From NCBI GenBank assembly GCA_030372335.1, contig JAUDCW010000028.1: a DNA stretch of 14,981 bases; one strand, 5' to 3'. This DNA comes from JALCOL01 sp022649665. Its GTDB lineage: Bacteria > Bacillota > Bacilli > Lactobacillales > Enterococcaceae. Below are positions 13,418-14,981 of the stretch, piece by piece. The position numbers were made by a program, and so were the translations under genes. The notes beneath the pieces were generated by a model. That model saw only the letters and a program-made list of their open reading frames with translations, was not told where the DNA came from and ran no database searches. Position 1 is the first letter of the stretch; every line of letters begins with the position of its first letter.

Positions 13418-14158
13418 ATGGTGGCCGATACACAAAGCAGAAAACATAAACATCATGCAAAAAAAAGAGTAAAAGATATGAAAAAATCAAACGGGTCCGG
13501 CTTGATCACGATCGCTGATTCGCTTTCGCCGATCACCGAACAATACCGGACGATCCGTTCAAATATCCAATTTTCAATGGTGGACCGCGAATTGAAAACG
13601 CTGGGGATCACTTCTGCGGAAGCTTCTGAAGGGAAATCAACGGTCTCGTCCAATTTGGCAGTCGTCTTTGCCCAATCCGGCATGAAAGTCCTGTTAGTCG
13701 ATGCCGATCTGCGCAAACCGACGATGCATAAAGTGATGCATTTGGAGAACAACCAGGGCTTGAGCACTTTTTTGGTCGATCGTTCGGAAAGTTGGCGCGA
13801 CGGGCTCCATACGTTTATCGGGACCAGCAACCTGACGATCATGACGAGCGGACCGAAGCCGCCGAACCCTTCTGAGCTTTTAGGTTCGAAACGGATGCGC
13901 GAGCTGATGATGGAGCTGGAAGAAGAGTTCGATCTGGTGATCTTTGATTTGCCGCCGATCGTCACCGTGACCGATGCACAGATCATGCTTTCGCAGACAG
14001 ACGGCTGTGTTTTGGTCGTCCACGAAAATGTGACGAATAAAAACGCCCTTCTGCGCGCAAAAGAGCTTTTGACGATGAGTGAGGCCAATGTCCTCGGCGC
14101 AGTATATACAGGGGTAGAACGCACTAAGGGCGGCTATTACCACTATAAATATTATTAA
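13418..14158 (+). CDS. wze: Capsule tyrosine autokinase (Wze, CpsD; BY-kinase)
   Basis: A 246-residue cytoplasmic ATPase-fold tyrosine kinase that works with Wzd to regulate capsule synthesis. Walker A is SAEASEGKST (66-75, K73), Walker A' is VLLVDADLRKPT (91-102, D95/D97) and Walker B is LVIFDLPP (173-180, D177). The tail GGYYHYKYY (238-246) has five tyrosines, the autophosphorylation cluster. The first 23 residues are an unusual basic, His/Lys-rich extension. The ATG at 13418 is supported by AAAGGAG at 13406-13412. An internal ATG at residue 21 (13478) has only a weak AAAGAG and would remove the extension, so it remains a possible second start. The kinase fold itself is complete. Confidence 0.94.
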   Translation: MVADTQSRKHKHHAKKRVKDMKKSNGSGLITIADSLSPITEQYRTIRSNIQFSMVDRELKTLGITSAEASEGKSTVSSNLAVVFAQSGMKVLLVDADLRKPTMHKVMHLENNQGLSTFLVDRSESWRDGLHTFIGTSNLTIMTSGPKPPNPSELLGSKRMRELMMELEEEFDLVIFDLPPIVTVTDAQIMLSQTDGCVLVVHENVTNKNALLRAKELLTMSEANVLGAVYTGVERTKGGYYHYKYY

Positions 14159-14204
14159 GTGTTGCTGGAAGAAGTTTTGGAGATAGTTTTGAAGGGGGAT
14201 CCGG

Positions 14205-14972
14205 ATGATCGATTTGCATTGCCATATTTTGCCGGGAGTCGATGATGGCTCGCAAAGTGAGCAGGATGCGCTGGATTTGGCGCGCGCGGCTTACGCAAGC
14301 GGGATCAAATACATCTTGTGTACTCCGCACCACCACAATGGCCGCTTCTTGAATCCGAAAGCCGACATCATACGCAGGGTGAGTGCGCTGCAGGCCCTTT
14401 TGGATCGAGAAAAAATTCCGCTCAAAGTGTTTGAAGGCCAAGAAGTACGGATCTTTGAAGAACTTCCGAGTGCGATCGCACGTGATGAGATCCTTTTTTG
14501 CGATCTGTCCAAGAAATATCTTTTGATCGAGTTCCCGACAACAGATGTCCCGAATTATACTTCGCAGCTGTTTACGCAGCTGCTGGCGCGCAAACATACG
14601 CCGGTGATCGTTCATCCGGAGCGCAACCGAGTCTTTGGACAAGATCCAAATAAGCTGGTCGATTTTTTGGAAATGGGTTGTCTTGCGCAATTGACCGCAC
14701 CAAGCTATGTCGGGGTCTTTGGAAAAACGATCCAAAAGACGGCGAGATTGATGGTCGCGCATGAAATGGTGCAATTGGTCGCAAGCGATGCGCACCACAT
14801 CCAAAAGCGCGGTTTTCATTTGAAAGAAGCTTATGCGGCGATCGCGCGCGACTTTGGCGAAGAGCGCACGGCTTATTACGAAGACAACGCCAAGCGCGTT
14901 TTAAATGGCGATGCGCTGCCTTTATCCTCTTATACACGAGTAAAAAAAACGATTTTTGGAAATTTTAAATAA
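14205..14972 (+). CDS. wzh: PHP-family tyrosine-protein phosphatase of the capsule locus (CpsB/Wzh)
   Basis: A 255-residue metal-dependent phosphatase that removes phosphate from the Wze tail and so resets the kinase cycle. PHP motifs in order are DLHCHILPGVDDGS (3-16, H5/H7/D13), TPHHH (40-44, H42), GQEVR (78-82, E80), VIVHPERN (134-141, H137) and SDAHH (194-198, D195/H197). Together these provide the manganese-binding residues. Length is normal and the C-terminus appears complete nine bases before the window end. The ATG has AGGGGGAT just upstream; the 46-base gap from wze holds no terminator. It is placed after the kinase rather than between the LCP and wzd genes as in pneumococcus. Confidence 0.93.
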   Translation: MIDLHCHILPGVDDGSQSEQDALDLARAAYASGIKYILCTPHHHNGRFLNPKADIIRRVSALQALLDREKIPLKVFEGQEVRIFEELPSAIARDEILFCDLSKKYLLIEFPTTDVPNYTSQLFTQLLARKHTPVIVHPERNRVFGQDPNKLVDFLEMGCLAQLTAPSYVGVFGKTIQKTARLMVAHEMVQLVASDAHHIQKRGFHLKEAYAAIARDFGEERTAYYEDNAKRVLNGDALPLSSYTRVKKTIFGNFK

Positions 14973-14981
14973 AGGGTCTTA

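Noticed and set aside
13453..14124. A 223-codon open frame antisense to wze
   Set aside because: It is the mirror of a well-supported kinase gene, with a low-complexity Ser/Arg-rich translation, no ribosome binding site and no family motif.
14124..14819. A 231-codon open frame antisense to the PHP phosphatase gene
   Set aside because: The sense strand carries all PHP metal motifs; the antisense translation shows no domain and no ribosome binding site.

Overview
The window looks like chromosome of a Gram-positive member of the Lactobacillales, most likely Enterococcaceae. I infer this from the gene order mltG-greA-liaF-liaS-liaR, which I know from enterococci, and from strong AGGAGG-type ribosome binding sites, TTGaca/TATAAT promoters with many TGn extensions, and a Bacillota-type capsule/EPS gene set. 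The species cannot be named from this. Codon use is similar across the window, with heavy use of Ile ATC, and I see no transposase, integrase, tRNA, rRNA or CRISPR array.

Left part (1-2900, minus strand): a two-gene operon encodes a LicB-like DMT-family choline transporter and, upstream of it, a three-part protein (winged helix-turn-helix, LicC-like nucleotidyltransferase, LicA-like choline kinase). Together they suggest choline uptake and activation for decorating surface polymers. The nucleotidyltransferase domain has an unusual signature, and a perfect-arm palindrome covers the operon's -35 box.

Centre (2970-8350, plus strand): mltG (septal/peripheral murein transglycosylase) and greA (transcript cleavage factor) each end at a strong terminator. 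The cell-envelope stress three-component system liaF-liaS-liaR follows, with overlapping genes, and a KtrA-type potassium-channel regulator lies 34 bases downstream with no terminator between, so liaFSR-ktrA is probably one transcript. It ends at a bidirectional terminator shared with a convergent DUF1189 membrane-protein gene (8353-9165, minus).

Right-centre (9260-11500, plus): three single-gene units, each with its own promoter: sodA (Mn-type superoxide dismutase), dapF (diaminopimelate epimerase) and a cold-shock protein gene. sodA and the cold-shock gene end at hairpin terminators; I see no good terminator after dapF.

Right end (11580 to the end, plus): the start of a capsule/exopolysaccharide locus. 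In order it encodes an LCP (LytR-CpsA-Psr) ligase, a Wzd/CpsC chain-length co-polymerase, the cognate Wze/CpsD BY-kinase with a C-terminal tyrosine cluster, and a PHP-type tyrosine phosphatase. Glycosyltransferases are expected beyond the window.

A common theme is the cell envelope: surface choline modification, murein cleavage, envelope-stress sensing, ion homeostasis and capsule assembly. No wholly new system is evident. The best leads are the divergent Lic fusion with its candidate operator, the coupling of ktrA to liaFSR, and the liaF promoter, which lacks a -35 box. There is no gene-free stretch longer than 300 bases.
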